Positions 6,759-13,527 of a stretch of 30,183 nt of DNA are shown one piece after another. Below the pieces are notes generated by a model. The model was not told the origin of the DNA, did no database searches, and worked only from the letters and a program-made list of their open reading frames with translations. The stretch is from GWA2-44-9 sp964429675 (GTDB lineage: Bacteria > Patescibacteriota > Minisyncoccia > 2-02-FULL-40-12 > GWA2-44-9), in contig CAYSDF010000003.1 in the NCBI GenBank assembly GCA_964429675.1, positions 1 to 30,183 of the forward strand, in the 5' to 3' direction. The position numbers and the translations under genes are program-made. Every line of letters begins with the position of its first letter. Position 1 is the stretch's first letter.

Positions 6759-6813
6759 GGATGTAATTTACTGGAAATTAATCTGTCCGACAAATTACCT
6801 CTTCTACTTTGAC

Positions 6814-6890
6814 GGGGTCCTGTCACCGCTTTACCCCATAAATACTCAGATTACTTCCGTCTTGATGGGGTCCCCAATCGGTGCCACCCC
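6814..6890. repeat. Pair of REP-like 24-base modules upstream of dus
   Basis: Two 24-base modules, 6814-6837 and 6867-6890, both begin GGGGTCC, end ACCCC and follow TTGA(C/T). Inside them GGTG/CACC and GGGG/CCCC can pair. They sit in the 170-base spacer between dus and the upstream membrane protein gene, after a terminator. The style resembles REP sequences used by TnpA-REP (RAYT) transposases, but no transposase is in the window, so this is tentative. Confidence 0.4.
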
Positions 6891-6907
6891 TTTTGATAAG
6901 CACACAA

Positions 6908-6927
6908 AAACCGCCGAATTGGCGGTG
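6908..6927 (-). terminator. Terminator after the small membrane protein gene
   Basis: On the minus strand ACCGCC-AATT-GGCGGT-type pairing (ACCGCC/GGCGGT) is followed by TTTTTG. It lies directly after the stop codon at 6931-6933. Confidence 0.85.
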
Positions 6928-6930
6928 ATA

Positions 6931-7242
6931 TTAATGCTCCCGGAAAATCCATGACCATTTAAAATTATGCGATAAAAGTTTTATCAATTCCAATCCTGGG
7001 ATAGTTCCTACTATTACGGCGATAATCAGCATAGGGACCGCGAATAATATAATAGCTGTTACCATAAAAAGGATTGCTAGGCCTCCTTCGGCTTGCGGAT
7101 TCTGTGATACAAGAAAAATAATAGCAACACTACAGAGAAGAGTAACAATAATTAGAGGAATCGGCGCTAGAAAATATCCAAAAATTGACCCCAATAGAGC
7201 TAGGCCGATTGCCCAAGAAATCGGAAATAAATTCCACAACAT
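6931..7242 (-). CDS. Small multi-spanning membrane protein, unknown
   Basis: The protein has 103 residues from ATG 7242, chosen because GAGGAG lies 5 bases upstream; a GTG at 7248 would overlap that site. Three or four hydrophobic segments are visible: IGLALLGSIFGYFLAPIPLI, IVTLLCSVAIIFLVS, LAILFMVTAIILFAVPMLII and AVIVGTIPGL. I recognise no family. It has its own promoter inside the end of alaS and its own terminator, so it is a monocistronic gene. Confidence 0.7.
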   Translation of the reverse strand: MLWNLFPISWAIGLALLGSIFGYFLAPIPLIIVTLLCSVAIIFLVSQNPQAEGGLAILFMVTAIILFAVPMLIIAVIVGTIPGLELIKLLSHNFKWSWIFREH

Positions 7243-7273
7243 AATCACTCCTCAAAGAACTACTAATGCAGAC

Positions 7274-7301
7274 ATTATATAAATTTAAACAATTTAGTCA
7301 A
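7274..7301 (-). promoter_or_regulatory. Promoter overlapping the alaS stop codon
   Basis: TTGACT (7296-7301) and TATAAT (7274-7279) are separated by 16 bases on the minus strand. The -35 includes the last codon and stop of alaS. It drives the small membrane protein gene. Confidence 0.75.
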
Positions 7302-9129
7302 CCACTGCTCGGATCCTTCTAACTCCAGCTGAGACGGCTTCTTCTTTGGTAATTTTGATCTTGCCGATTTCGGCCGTATGAGAAACATGCGGTCCGCCAC
7401 AGAGCTCTCGACTGAAAGGAGATCCTGAGTTTACCGAAGGACTCTGCCCTTCGACAGGCTCAGGGCCAATCGTGTAAACATTCACACGATTGGGATACTT
7501 TAATTTAAAAAATGCCAACGCTCCCGATTTGATCGCGTCCTCGTAGGCCATTTCTTCTTTTGTAACTTTGTAATCTTTTTGAACGGCTTCATTGGCCAAG
7601 TCCTCTATCTTTTTGATTTCTTCAGGAGTTAGTTTACGCGGGAAGTTAAAATCAAACCTCAATCTCTCGGCAGTGATATCCGAACCGGCTTGATGGACTT
7701 CTGAACCAAGCACTTTTCTCAAAGAAGCATGGAGCAAATGAGTGGCCGTATGTAGCCGAGTCGCTTTTTTCAATTCTTCTTCGTTTCCGGCTTTGAGCTC
7801 TCCTGTATCTAGCAGCAATCCGTGGCCGCCAAACTTTTTTTCCGCTCCAGCCCGGGATTTCTCCTGATGTTTTTTAAATTCTTCTTCAAAATCTTCACGT
7901 TTTAAACCATCGGACCTAGGCCCGCCAAGTTCCTTTATAATCTCGTAGGGCAGACCAAAGCTTTCATACAATTTAAAAGCGGTGGCGGCATCAATAACTG
8001 TAGCTCTTTTTAATTCCTTTAGGCCATTTTGCAATGTTTTATCGAATTTTTCTTTTTCCTTTTCAAACTCACTGATCACTTCTTCATTTTTAAGACTCGG
8101 GTAAATCCCCCAATACATCTCGACTACAAATGAAATGATGTCTTTGATAGTAAAGGTGCCGGAATGAGCCATATATTCGTGGACGATAATTCTCCTCATT
8201 AGTCTTCGTAGCACATAGCCCTGATCTTTGTTTGACGGACGGACACCATCAGCCAAAAGAAATGCCACCGCCCGGGAATGATCGGCGATTATTCTTTTGA
8301 TCCTGACATTCATATCGCTGGGCAGAAGCTCTATAACGGGCTGGAACAAGTCAGTTTCGAAGATATTAGTTTTGCCCTGCATAACCATAACAAGCCTCTC
8401 AAAGCCTCTACCATTATCAACGTTCTTATTTTTTAGAGGAGTGTAGTTACCAGCATCGTCCTTGGAATACTGCATAAAAACATCGTTCCCGATCTCGATA
8501 AAGCGCCCACAGTCACAATTAGGATGGCAAGTTGGGCCAAACTTTGTATCATGCTGCTTGCCTAAATCATAAAACATCTCCGAATCAGGCCCAGCCGGCC
8601 CTACTCCAGCCTCCCACCAGTTCTTTTCTCGTCCATATAAAAATATTCTTTCACCAACTTTTGCATCAATATTTGCCTTTTTAAACTGTTCCTGCCATAT
8701 GGAAATTGCTTCATCGTCTTTTGGAACTTTCTCGTCGCCCTTAAAAGCAGTCACATATAGCCTGCGTGGATCCAAGCCCATACCATCTGATGAGGTTATA
8801 AAATCAAAGCTCAAAGCAATAGCCTCTTTCTTAAAATATCCGCCAAATGAAAAATTGCCTACCATTTCAAAAAATGTCAGATGAGATGCATCTCCCGTTT
8901 CATCTATATCTGTAGTTCGAAAACATTTTTGTATCGTGAATACAGTTTTACTTTGAAAATCCTTAGAAGCATCTAAGGTGCCCAGAAAATAAGGCTTAAA
9001 CTGCTGCATTCCGGCCGTAGTAAAAAGCACCGAAGGATCATTCGGTAACAAAGAAGACGAGGGCACGATCTTGTGTCCTCTGGACTCAAAGAATTCTAAG
9101 AATCTTTTTCTAATATCGGCGTGATTCAC
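7294..9129 (-). CDS. alaS: Alanyl-tRNA synthetase, short form
   Basis: This class II enzyme charges tRNA-Ala. The catalytic domain is complete: FTTAGMQQFKPYFLG (36-50), the CFRTTDIDETGDASHLTFFEMVGNFSFGGYFK region (69-100) and GRGFERLVMVMQG (240-252). The editing domain keeps its metal ligands, His460 and His464 in HTATH, Cys577 and His581 in CGGPH. The protein stops at residue 611 directly after the editing domain, so the usual C-terminal oligomerisation/tRNA-elbow domain (C-Ala) is missing. Residues 556-569 (PEPVEGQSPSVNSG) are an in-frame insert made of two facing copies of a dispersed repeat. The start is GTG; TATCTT lies exactly 6 bases upstream, so the mRNA may be leaderless. Confidence 0.95.
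   Translation of the reverse strand: MNHADIRKRFLEFFESRGHKIVPSSSLLPNDPSVLFTTAGMQQFKPYFLGTLDASKDFQSKTVFTIQKCFRTTDIDETGDASHLTFFEMVGNFSFGGYFKKEAIALSFDFITSSDGMGLDPRRLYVTAFKGDEKVPKDDEAISIWQEQFKKANIDAKVGERIFLYGREKNWWEAGVGPAGPDSEMFYDLGKQHDTKFGPTCHPNCDCGRFIEIGNDVFMQYSKDDAGNYTPLKNKNVDNGRGFERLVMVMQGKTNIFETDLFQPVIELLPSDMNVRIKRIIADHSRAVAFLLADGVRPSNKDQGYVLRRLMRRIIVHEYMAHSGTFTIKDIISFVVEMYWGIYPSLKNEEVISEFEKEKEKFDKTLQNGLKELKRATVIDAATAFKLYESFGLPYEIIKELGGPRSDGLKREDFEEEFKKHQEKSRAGAEKKFGGHGLLLDTGELKAGNEEELKKATRLHTATHLLHASLRKVLGSEVHQAGSDITAERLRFDFNFPRKLTPEEIKKIEDLANEAVQKDYKVTKEEMAYEDAIKSGALAFFKLKYPNRVNVYTIGPEPVEGQSPSVNSGSPFSRELCGGPHVSHTAEIGKIKITKEEAVSAGVRRIRAVVD
7423..7465. repeat. Two facing copies of the CCTGAG..CGAAGG micro-repeat inside alaS
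   Basis: TCCTGAGTTTACCGAAGGA (7423-7441) and CCCTTCGACAGGCTCAGGG (7447-7465) are inverted copies of one 19-base motif. They encode the extra PEPVEGQSPSVNSG peptide between the YTIG and SPFSRELCGGPH segments. Related copies lie in dus (6709-6727) and in the spacer at 16230-16246. Confidence 0.85.
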
Positions 9130-9162
9130 CTAGTTAAGATACCAAAATTTTTACAAATAAAA

Positions 9163-9179
9163 AAGGGCCTTAGGCCCTT
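9163..9179 (-). terminator. Terminator between the hypothetical gene and alaS
   Basis: AAGGGCCTTAGGCCCTT is nearly a perfect palindrome; on the minus strand TTTTTT follows. It contains the stop codon of the upstream gene (9178-9180). Its U-run sits 17 bases upstream of the TATCTT box of alaS and may double as a weak -35. Confidence 0.85.
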
Positions 9180-9936
9180 AGTCTCTCGCCAACTCTTTGG
9201 CAAAATTAACAATCGTTCTGACTTCTGTCTCTACCTCGATCTCTTTTAACTGCACTTTTAGCTGTTCGATCTCTTGATTCGCTTTTTTTAGCTCATCGAG
9301 TAGGTATTGATTAGCCTGAAGTTGATAATGGAGCCAGCCCCATCGCCATTCCCAGCAAATAGTAGTTGTCTGATTCCTGCCTATTGGATACGGATAGACA
9401 GAAAATTCGACAATGTAGGCTTTATTGGCCAAAGCTTGAAATCTTCTAGCTTTCAAAACTAATTCTAGAACTTCACTAGGCGGACGATCTCCTTCGGCAG
9501 GAGTATAGCCAGACTTGCTGTAAGTCTTGAGCTCAGGTGGAGCCTTTTTCTCGACATCTCTGGGAGTGCCTGATCCGTGGAAATATTCCACAAAGTAAGT
9601 GTCCAAGTTTAATACAAGAATATTACCAGCACAGATAGAATCGTCTAGTTTTATGGCCTCGTTGCATAAAGTATAAAACTTCTGATTATGTTCGGAACAA
9701 AAAGCCAAGACTGTATCAAAATTGGTTTGATCATAAAGAACAGGACATTTGAAATAAGTCTTTTCGTCTTGGTGAAAGTGACGACAAGATATGCGACCAT
9801 GCTTATTAAGAAAAGTTCTTAATTCTTCCGGATTAAGCTGCCCGGGCGCCCAGCAAGCAAAGTCAGCGATATTAAATCCTGCATCGTGAAGCTGTTTCAA
9901 TCGAACATTCTTAAGTGGATATTCAGTACTAGACAT
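9178..9936 (-). CDS. Hypothetical soluble protein with C-terminal coiled coil
   Basis: I do not recognise this protein. From ATG 9936 it has 252 residues; this start has AAAAAGGA 6 bases upstream, while the ATG 36 bases earlier lies at the promoter. It has an N-terminal AGFNIADFACW segment, several cysteines and histidines (CRHFHQDEKTYFKC), a hydrophobic NILVLNLDTYFVEYFHGSG strand region and a YIVEFSVYPYPIG region, then a predicted coiled coil (LLDELKKANQEIEQLKVQLKEIEVE) near residues 210-235. There is no signal peptide or membrane helix. It is transcribed alone from a strong promoter. Confidence 0.7.
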   Translation of the reverse strand: MSSTEYPLKNVRLKQLHDAGFNIADFACWAPGQLNPEELRTFLNKHGRISCRHFHQDEKTYFKCPVLYDQTNFDTVLAFCSEHNQKFYTLCNEAIKLDDSICAGNILVLNLDTYFVEYFHGSGTPRDVEKKAPPELKTYSKSGYTPAEGDRPPSEVLELVLKARRFQALANKAYIVEFSVYPYPIGRNQTTTICWEWRWGWLHYQLQANQYLLDELKKANQEIEQLKVQLKEIEVETEVRTIVNFAKELARD

Positions 9937-9974
9937 TAGAAATCCTTTTTCAAAGTACAATAGTATTACCATAA

Positions 9975-10003
9975 TAAATACTCCAACATCTCCTAAAAGT
10001 CAA
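9975..10003 (-). promoter_or_regulatory. Promoter of the hypothetical gene at 9178-9936
   Basis: TTGACT (9998-10003) and TATTTA (9975-9980) are 17 bases apart on the minus strand. The predicted start near 9968 lies downstream of the ATG at 9972, which supports initiation at 9936. Confidence 0.75.
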
Positions 10004-10030
10004 CAATTTTTACTCATCTAAAGCAGGCTA

Positions 10031-10059
10031 TTGACATTTAGGCTAAATAGGAGTATACT
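10031..10059 (+). promoter_or_regulatory. Near-perfect sigma-70-type promoter of a 30-residue gene
   Basis: TTGACA (10031-10036) and TATACT (10054-10059) are exactly 17 bases apart. It is divergent from the promoter at 9975-10003, and transcripts should start near 10066. Confidence 0.85.
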
Positions 10060-10091
10060 AGAGATGTAAAGCTAAATAACCAACTAAAGCC

Positions 10092-10184
10092 ATGGATACA
10101 TTAGTAAAACTCTTGCTCCTTCCGATCTGGATAGTGTTCGCGATCTTCGGAGTAGACATCTTCGACGACAGAAAGACTGTGTAG
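10092..10184 (+). CDS. 30-residue orphan membrane peptide
   Basis: The gene reads MDTLVKLLLLPIWIVFAIFG, then VDIFDDRKTV and TAG. The first 20 residues form one hydrophobic helix; the tail is charged and acidic/basic. It lies between a near-consensus promoter and a very strong bidirectional terminator, which makes a dedicated transcript of about 160 bases. No Shine-Dalgarno is evident, only AAAGCC just before the ATG. I know no homologue. It could be a small regulatory membrane protein or a toxin-like peptide; equally, the transcript could act as an RNA and the frame be accidental. A gene of similar design stands at 22680-22781. Confidence 0.65.
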   Translation: MDTLVKLLLLPIWIVFAIFGVDIFDDRKTV

Positions 10185-10190
10185 ATACCA

Positions 10191-10237
10191 CAAAAATAAA
10201 GGCCGTCCCGCTAAGCGGGACGGCCTTTATTTTTGTG
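10191..10237. terminator. Strong bidirectional terminator
   Basis: GGCCGTCCCG (10201-10210) pairs with CGGGACGGCC (10217-10226), and the flanks AAAAATAAA/TTTATTTTT extend the symmetry. It can end both the 30-residue gene (plus) and the DipZ-like gene (minus). Confidence 0.92.
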
Positions 10238-10253
10238 ACTGCTCCCTATATAT

Positions 10254-11285
10254 TTAACCGAAAGTGAAAGTAAAAGCCTCAAAGCCCGGCTGATCTATCT
10301 GAATTTCAATAACGTGATCGGAATAGTCATTCGAATCAAAAAGAGTATAGAGCTCAGACTCTTGCACGGTCACAGAGGGCCGAGCTTTTCCATCAACTAG
10401 AATAGTGAGTTTGGCCTGGACAAGACTTGATGCCACGATATGAATTTTTCCGGCATGGAATTTTAATCTTATCTTGCCCTGATTGCCGATCAACTTCACG
10501 CTTTGATTTGTAAACTGCCAATTCCCTTCAAGGGCAAAATTATTTAACGAAAGATCTTTCGGAAAAATATAGTTAGTGCCGGTAGTTGAGGGGTTCTGGC
10601 TTGATGTTAAATAACGTAGCCGACTGGTACCAAAATACATTTCCGGCGAGCTTACCTCGCTTAAATAATTCGGTATCGGGGTAGCTTCCGCCATATTTAA
10701 CCCCAACAATGTCCGAATGGCATTTTCCGTATGATCGTAATTCCCCTCTCCAAAATGGATATAGACGATATCGCCGTTTTTATCTACCAGATATTCTGCC
10801 GGCCAATACTGATTGCTGTAGGCATTCCATGTTGCATAATTATTATCTTGAGCCACTGGATAATGAATACCAAAATGCTTGATGGCATCGGCCACATTGC
10901 CTGGATCTTTTTCAAAAGCAAATTCGGGCGTATGGACACCAACTACCACCAATCCCTGATCTTTATAGGTATCGTACCACTTAGTAACATAAGGCAGGGT
11001 GCGAATGCAATTGATACAGGAATAGGTCCAAAAATCTATTAAAACTACTTTTCCGCGCAGGCTAGCAATAGTCAACGGGTTGCTATTTAACCAATTAGAA
11101 ATTCCCTGGAAGTCGGGTGCTTTGCCGTAATTTTTAAAATCTATTTTCTCAGCCGAAGGAGTCCCGGATTCTTCAGGAATAATACTTACATTCAGCTTTT
11201 TCATTTGCTGGTCAACATAAAAACCAGCCACTACAAAAACTACGGCACCAGCTACAACATAGGTAATTATTTTTCTTGGGTTCAT
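10254..11285 (-). CDS. Membrane-anchored thioredoxin-like protein (TlpA/DipZ C-terminal type)
   Basis: The 343-residue protein starts with a membrane anchor (ITYVVAGAVVFVVAGFYV, residues 7-24). A TlpA-like thioredoxin fold follows, residues about 55-195, with the redox motif Cys-Ile-Asn-Cys in LIDFWTYSCINCIRTLP and VVGVHTPEFAFEKDPGNV. Residues about 235-343 form a second beta domain (GTNYIFPKDLSLNNFALEG...), matching the domain after thioredoxin in DipZ-type proteins. It should act outside the cytoplasmic membrane as a disulfide reductant. It lies 5 bases downstream of ccdA; together the two equal a DipZ protein split in two genes. Exact substrates are unknown. Confidence 0.88.
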   Translation of the reverse strand: MNPRKIITYVVAGAVVFVVAGFYVDQQMKKLNVSIIPEESGTPSAEKIDFKNYGKAPDFQGISNWLNSNPLTIASLRGKVVLIDFWTYSCINCIRTLPYVTKWYDTYKDQGLVVVGVHTPEFAFEKDPGNVADAIKHFGIHYPVAQDNNYATWNAYSNQYWPAEYLVDKNGDIVYIHFGEGNYDHTENAIRTLLGLNMAEATPIPNYLSEVSSPEMYFGTSRLRYLTSSQNPSTTGTNYIFPKDLSLNNFALEGNWQFTNQSVKLIGNQGKIRLKFHAGKIHIVASSLVQAKLTILVDGKARPSVTVQESELYTLFDSNDYSDHVIEIQIDQPGFEAFTFTFG

Positions 11286-11290
11286 ATATT

Positions 11291-11992
11291 TTAAATATTT
11301 AAATTAAAAGTTGGACAATAGCTCAATATCCAGGAATAAAACTTAGTATCCAAATTTAAATAAAACACCACAGCCATTATGATAATAATCACCCCGAAAA
11401 TTCTTTGCAGTAATTCTGAATATTTAGCCACGACCTGAACTTTATTGGTAATGTACTGGCCGCCATAAGCAATAACGAGCATGGGGATACCGGCTCCGAT
11501 GGAGTAAGTAAAAAGAAGAATTCCGGCAGTTACGACTTCTTTCTGAAGTGCAATAAGAGTAAGGACCGATGCCAGTACTGGTCCGGCACAAGGAGTCCAA
11601 ACTATACCTAAGGTCATGCCCATTATGAAACCGCTAAAATTACTTCTGTTGGCCGGGTTAGTAGCGCTGCCAACCCTTGAGATGAGCGGGCTCAAGCGCA
11701 TGGCCAGCATTTCGAAAGGAAGGGGCCATATCATAAAGATTCCGAATATTCCCAAAACAATAACCCCGACATTTCTTATAATATTGGGGTTCAATCCCAA
11801 ATGTGTCGTAAGGATAGAAAGCAAAAGTGCAGCAAGGGAGAAAACGAGTACAAACCCTAAAACGATAAACAACGGCCGAGTTTTACTGGTTTGACCGACT
11901 GATATACCCAAAAGAATGGGAAGCAACGGCAAAATACATGGTGCGGCGATTGTTAGTATCCCGGCCAACAGAGCAAATAGTATCTGGATCAT
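11291..11992 (-). CDS. ccdA: CcdA-type thiol:disulfide electron carrier
   Basis: The 233-residue protein has six or more membrane helices. The N-terminus ILTIAAPCILPLLPILLGIS contains the APC-LP motif with Cys18, and the second half has WTPCAGPVLASVL with the partner cysteine, as in CcdA/DsbD transmembrane domains. It moves electrons from cytoplasmic thioredoxin to the extracytoplasmic protein encoded next. The ATG lies exactly 6 bases after TATAAT (11999-12004), so the mRNA should be leaderless. The -35 position is occupied by the CTTTTT of the preceding terminator. Confidence 0.92.
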   Translation of the reverse strand: MIQILFALLAGILTIAAPCILPLLPILLGISVGQTSKTRPLFIVLGFVLVFSLAALLLSILTTHLGLNPNIIRNVGVIVLGIFGIFMIWPLPFEMLAMRLSPLISRVGSATNPANRSNFSGFIMGMTLGIVWTPCAGPVLASVLTLIALQKEVVTAGILLFTYSIGAGIPMLVIAYGGQYITNKVQVVAKYSELLQRIFGVIIIIMAVVFYLNLDTKFYSWILSYCPTFNLNI

Positions 11993-12021
11993 AATTAAAT
12001 TATAACAATTAATTTATTAAC

Positions 12022-12042
12022 AAAAAGCCCCCATGGGGGCTT
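12022..12042 (-). terminator. Terminator of the GNAT-hypothetical operon, merged with the ccdA -35
   Basis: GCCCCCATGGGGGC followed by TTTTTG on the minus strand is a strong terminator. Its U-run lies 17 bases before the ccdA TATAAT. Confidence 0.9.
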
Positions 12043-12051
12043 GTAGTAAAT

Positions 12052-12696
12052 CTATTTCTTTTCTGAAACAATAATACGGGCTTCGATATCTTTGATTATC
12101 TTTTCAGGATTAAACATAATTAATGCTGCCAAATCTAGAACATCTAGCCTGTCAAAGTTACAATCTGAATTTCCAGGTAAATTAGCCCTTGCCCATTTTT
12201 CGATAAATTCTCTATCTCCATTTTCATCATTCCCAAAAGCTGACTTCGTATCATAGTTCCAAATATTTCCGTCCTTCGGAACATACGACCGCAAAGTCTT
12301 ACCGTCCAGGTCAAGATATATGATAAAAAACAATGGATATTCCCAGTCTCCACCGCCATAGCAGCCAATTCCTGGAATTTTGCCAAACATTCGGGGACCA
12401 ATCAGGCCACCCCATTGCTTCTGATCGAAATCATCTCCGCTACATTCAAAGTTCTCAAGATCAAAGCTAACTAATCCTAGTCCTTCGGTAACCTTATCAA
12501 TATCAGGAAAAGAGCCAGAATCAAGTTTACTAGTAAATATCTCGTTAACAAATTCGGGAGAAACATTTGCCGATACCATCTTTTTTCCCTCACCCTCTTT
12601 TGCAAAAGACTCAGAAATTTCTTGCATAACCTTCTGAGCTTCCGCTGGCTCCAGTTTATTTAAAATAGCTAGGATTTTTTTCTTGGCACTAGTCAT
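12052..12696 (-). CDS. Hypothetical soluble protein
   Basis: I do not recognise this 214-residue protein. It begins with a helical, lysine-rich 50 residues (KKKILAILNKLEPAEAQKVMQEI), followed by an aromatic and glycine-rich central part (FGKIPGIGCYGGGDWEYPLFFIIYLD, about 110-135) with the look of a mixed alpha/beta fold, and an acidic NDENGDREFIEKWARANL segment. It has no signal peptide. Its ATG directly follows the stop codon of the acetyltransferase gene (TAA then ATG), so the two are translationally coupled. Confidence 0.7.
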   Translation of the reverse strand: MTSAKKKILAILNKLEPAEAQKVMQEISESFAKEGEGKKMVSANVSPEFVNEIFTSKLDSGSFPDIDKVTEGLGLVSFDLENFECSGDDFDQKQWGGLIGPRMFGKIPGIGCYGGGDWEYPLFFIIYLDLDGKTLRSYVPKDGNIWNYDTKSAFGNDENGDREFIEKWARANLPGNSDCNFDRLDVLDLAALIMFNPEKIIKDIEARIIVSEKK

Positions 12697-13110
12697 TTAA
12701 ACCCCTCTCTCCCAAATATTTAATTTTTTCCCAGCTGGAGTTTTGCTTGAACCTTTTACCTTAAACCTATGCTTACGATAAAAATTAGTGGCCGACCTAT
12801 TATCATGATGACACTTCAGACGAATCGGCCCCTTGGGCAAACTATCTAATAATTCCCCGCCAATACCGCAACCTCTATACTCTGTGGCAACACAGATTTG
12901 ATAAAGCGTAACCCACCCGTCACGCCGTTTATGCCACCTTACAAAGCCAAATATTTTCCTGCTGTCTTTAAATTTAAAAATATTAAGTTCTGAAGCAGCA
13001 ATAGAGCTGCCCAGATAAGATCTCATAGTAAAGCCCAGATGGTGTCTATTTCTATCAACGAGCCTTTTAATGCTATTAATATCCGATTCTCGCCCTAGTC
13101 GTACAGACAT
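12697..13110 (-). CDS. GNAT-family N-acetyltransferase
   Basis: The 137-residue protein transfers an acetyl group from acetyl-CoA to an unknown amine. The acetyl-CoA site is visible as ICVATEYRGCGIGGELLDSL (about 72-91), the Q/R-x-x-G-x-G/A motif being YRGCGIGG. The following IRLKCHHDNRSATNFYRKHRFKVKG is the usual GNAT end, with N103 and Y107 positions expected for cofactor release. AAAGG lies 8 bases upstream of the ATG. It is the first gene of a two-gene operon. Confidence 0.88.
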   Translation of the reverse strand: MSVRLGRESDINSIKRLVDRNRHHLGFTMRSYLGSSIAASELNIFKFKDSRKIFGFVRWHKRRDGWVTLYQICVATEYRGCGIGGELLDSLPKGPIRLKCHHDNRSATNFYRKHRFKVKGSSKTPAGKKLNIWERGV

Positions 13111-13143
13111 AGCAGCAGCCTTTTTTCAAAAAACAGTACTAGC

Positions 13144-13172
13144 TTTATACAGCTTGCTAGGTATTTTGTAAA
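13144..13172 (-). promoter_or_regulatory. Promoter of the GNAT operon
   Basis: TTTACA (13167-13172) and TATAAA (13144-13149) are 17 bases apart on the minus strand. It overlaps the divergent promoter region of the 75-residue gene. Confidence 0.65.
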
Positions 13173-13175
13173 TAC

Positions 13176-13203
13176 TTGCAAAAATAAAATTATAATGTAT
13201 ACT
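13176..13203 (+). promoter_or_regulatory. Promoter of the 75-residue gene
   Basis: TTGCAA (13176-13181) and TATACT (13198-13203) are 16 bases apart. An alternative is TTGTAA (13166-13171) with TATAAT (13191-13196) at 19 bases. Confidence 0.6.
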
Positions 13204-13238
13204 AATGAAAGTCCTTTGATTACATAGACGGGGGCCTT

Positions 13239-13466
13239 ATGAAGGGAGAGATCTGCTCAGTAACTATAAAGAACAAAGTTGATCTTGATATACTGGTTCA
13301 ATTAAAAGTTATCCCGGCCCTAGATAGCGCCCGTCAAAGTCACGACGAGGGTATCCGCTTAGTTGTGATAGATAACAGAGTGGCCCGAGAAGAAGCTGAG
13401 GCCACGCTAGACAGCTTGAGACAATCCGTTGCCGAGATTGAAAGAATTGTTGGAGTCAAAAAGTAG
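13239..13466 (+). CDS. Small acidic hypothetical protein
   Basis: The 75-residue protein (MKGEICSVTIKNKVDLDILV...) is soluble; the second half is strongly helical (VAREEAEATLDSLRQSVAEIERIVGV) and may form a coiled coil. I recognise no family. GGGGG lies 5 bases upstream of the ATG. It has its own promoter and its own terminator (13468-13490), which supports it as a real gene. Confidence 0.65.
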   Translation: MKGEICSVTIKNKVDLDILVQLKVIPALDSARQSHDEGIRLVVIDNRVAREEAEATLDSLRQSVAEIERIVGVKK

Positions 13467-13467
13467 C

Positions 13468-13490
13468 AAACCGATTAATATCGGTTTTTA
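13468..13490 (+). terminator. Terminator of the 75-residue gene
   Basis: AAACCGAT (13468-13475) pairs with ATCGGTTT (13480-13487), followed by TTATTTT. Confidence 0.88.
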
Positions 13491-13492
13491 TT

Positions 13493-13521
13493 TTGAATGA
13501 GAGCGGTAATAATAGTATAAT
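13493..13521 (+). promoter_or_regulatory. Promoter giving a leaderless mRNA
   Basis: TTGAAT (13493-13498) and TATAAT (13516-13521) are 17 bases apart. The ATG at 13528 is 7 bases after the last T, the expected first transcribed base. Confidence 0.75.
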
Positions 13522-13527
13522 TTGAGT

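Noticed and set aside
6867..6890. GGGGTGGCACC on the minus strand looks like a T-box antiterminator core
   Set aside because: The sequence lies downstream of a terminator and in front of dus, not an aminoacylation gene; no specifier-loop stem or following terminator pair is visible, and the same module is repeated nearby, which fits a REP-like repeat better.
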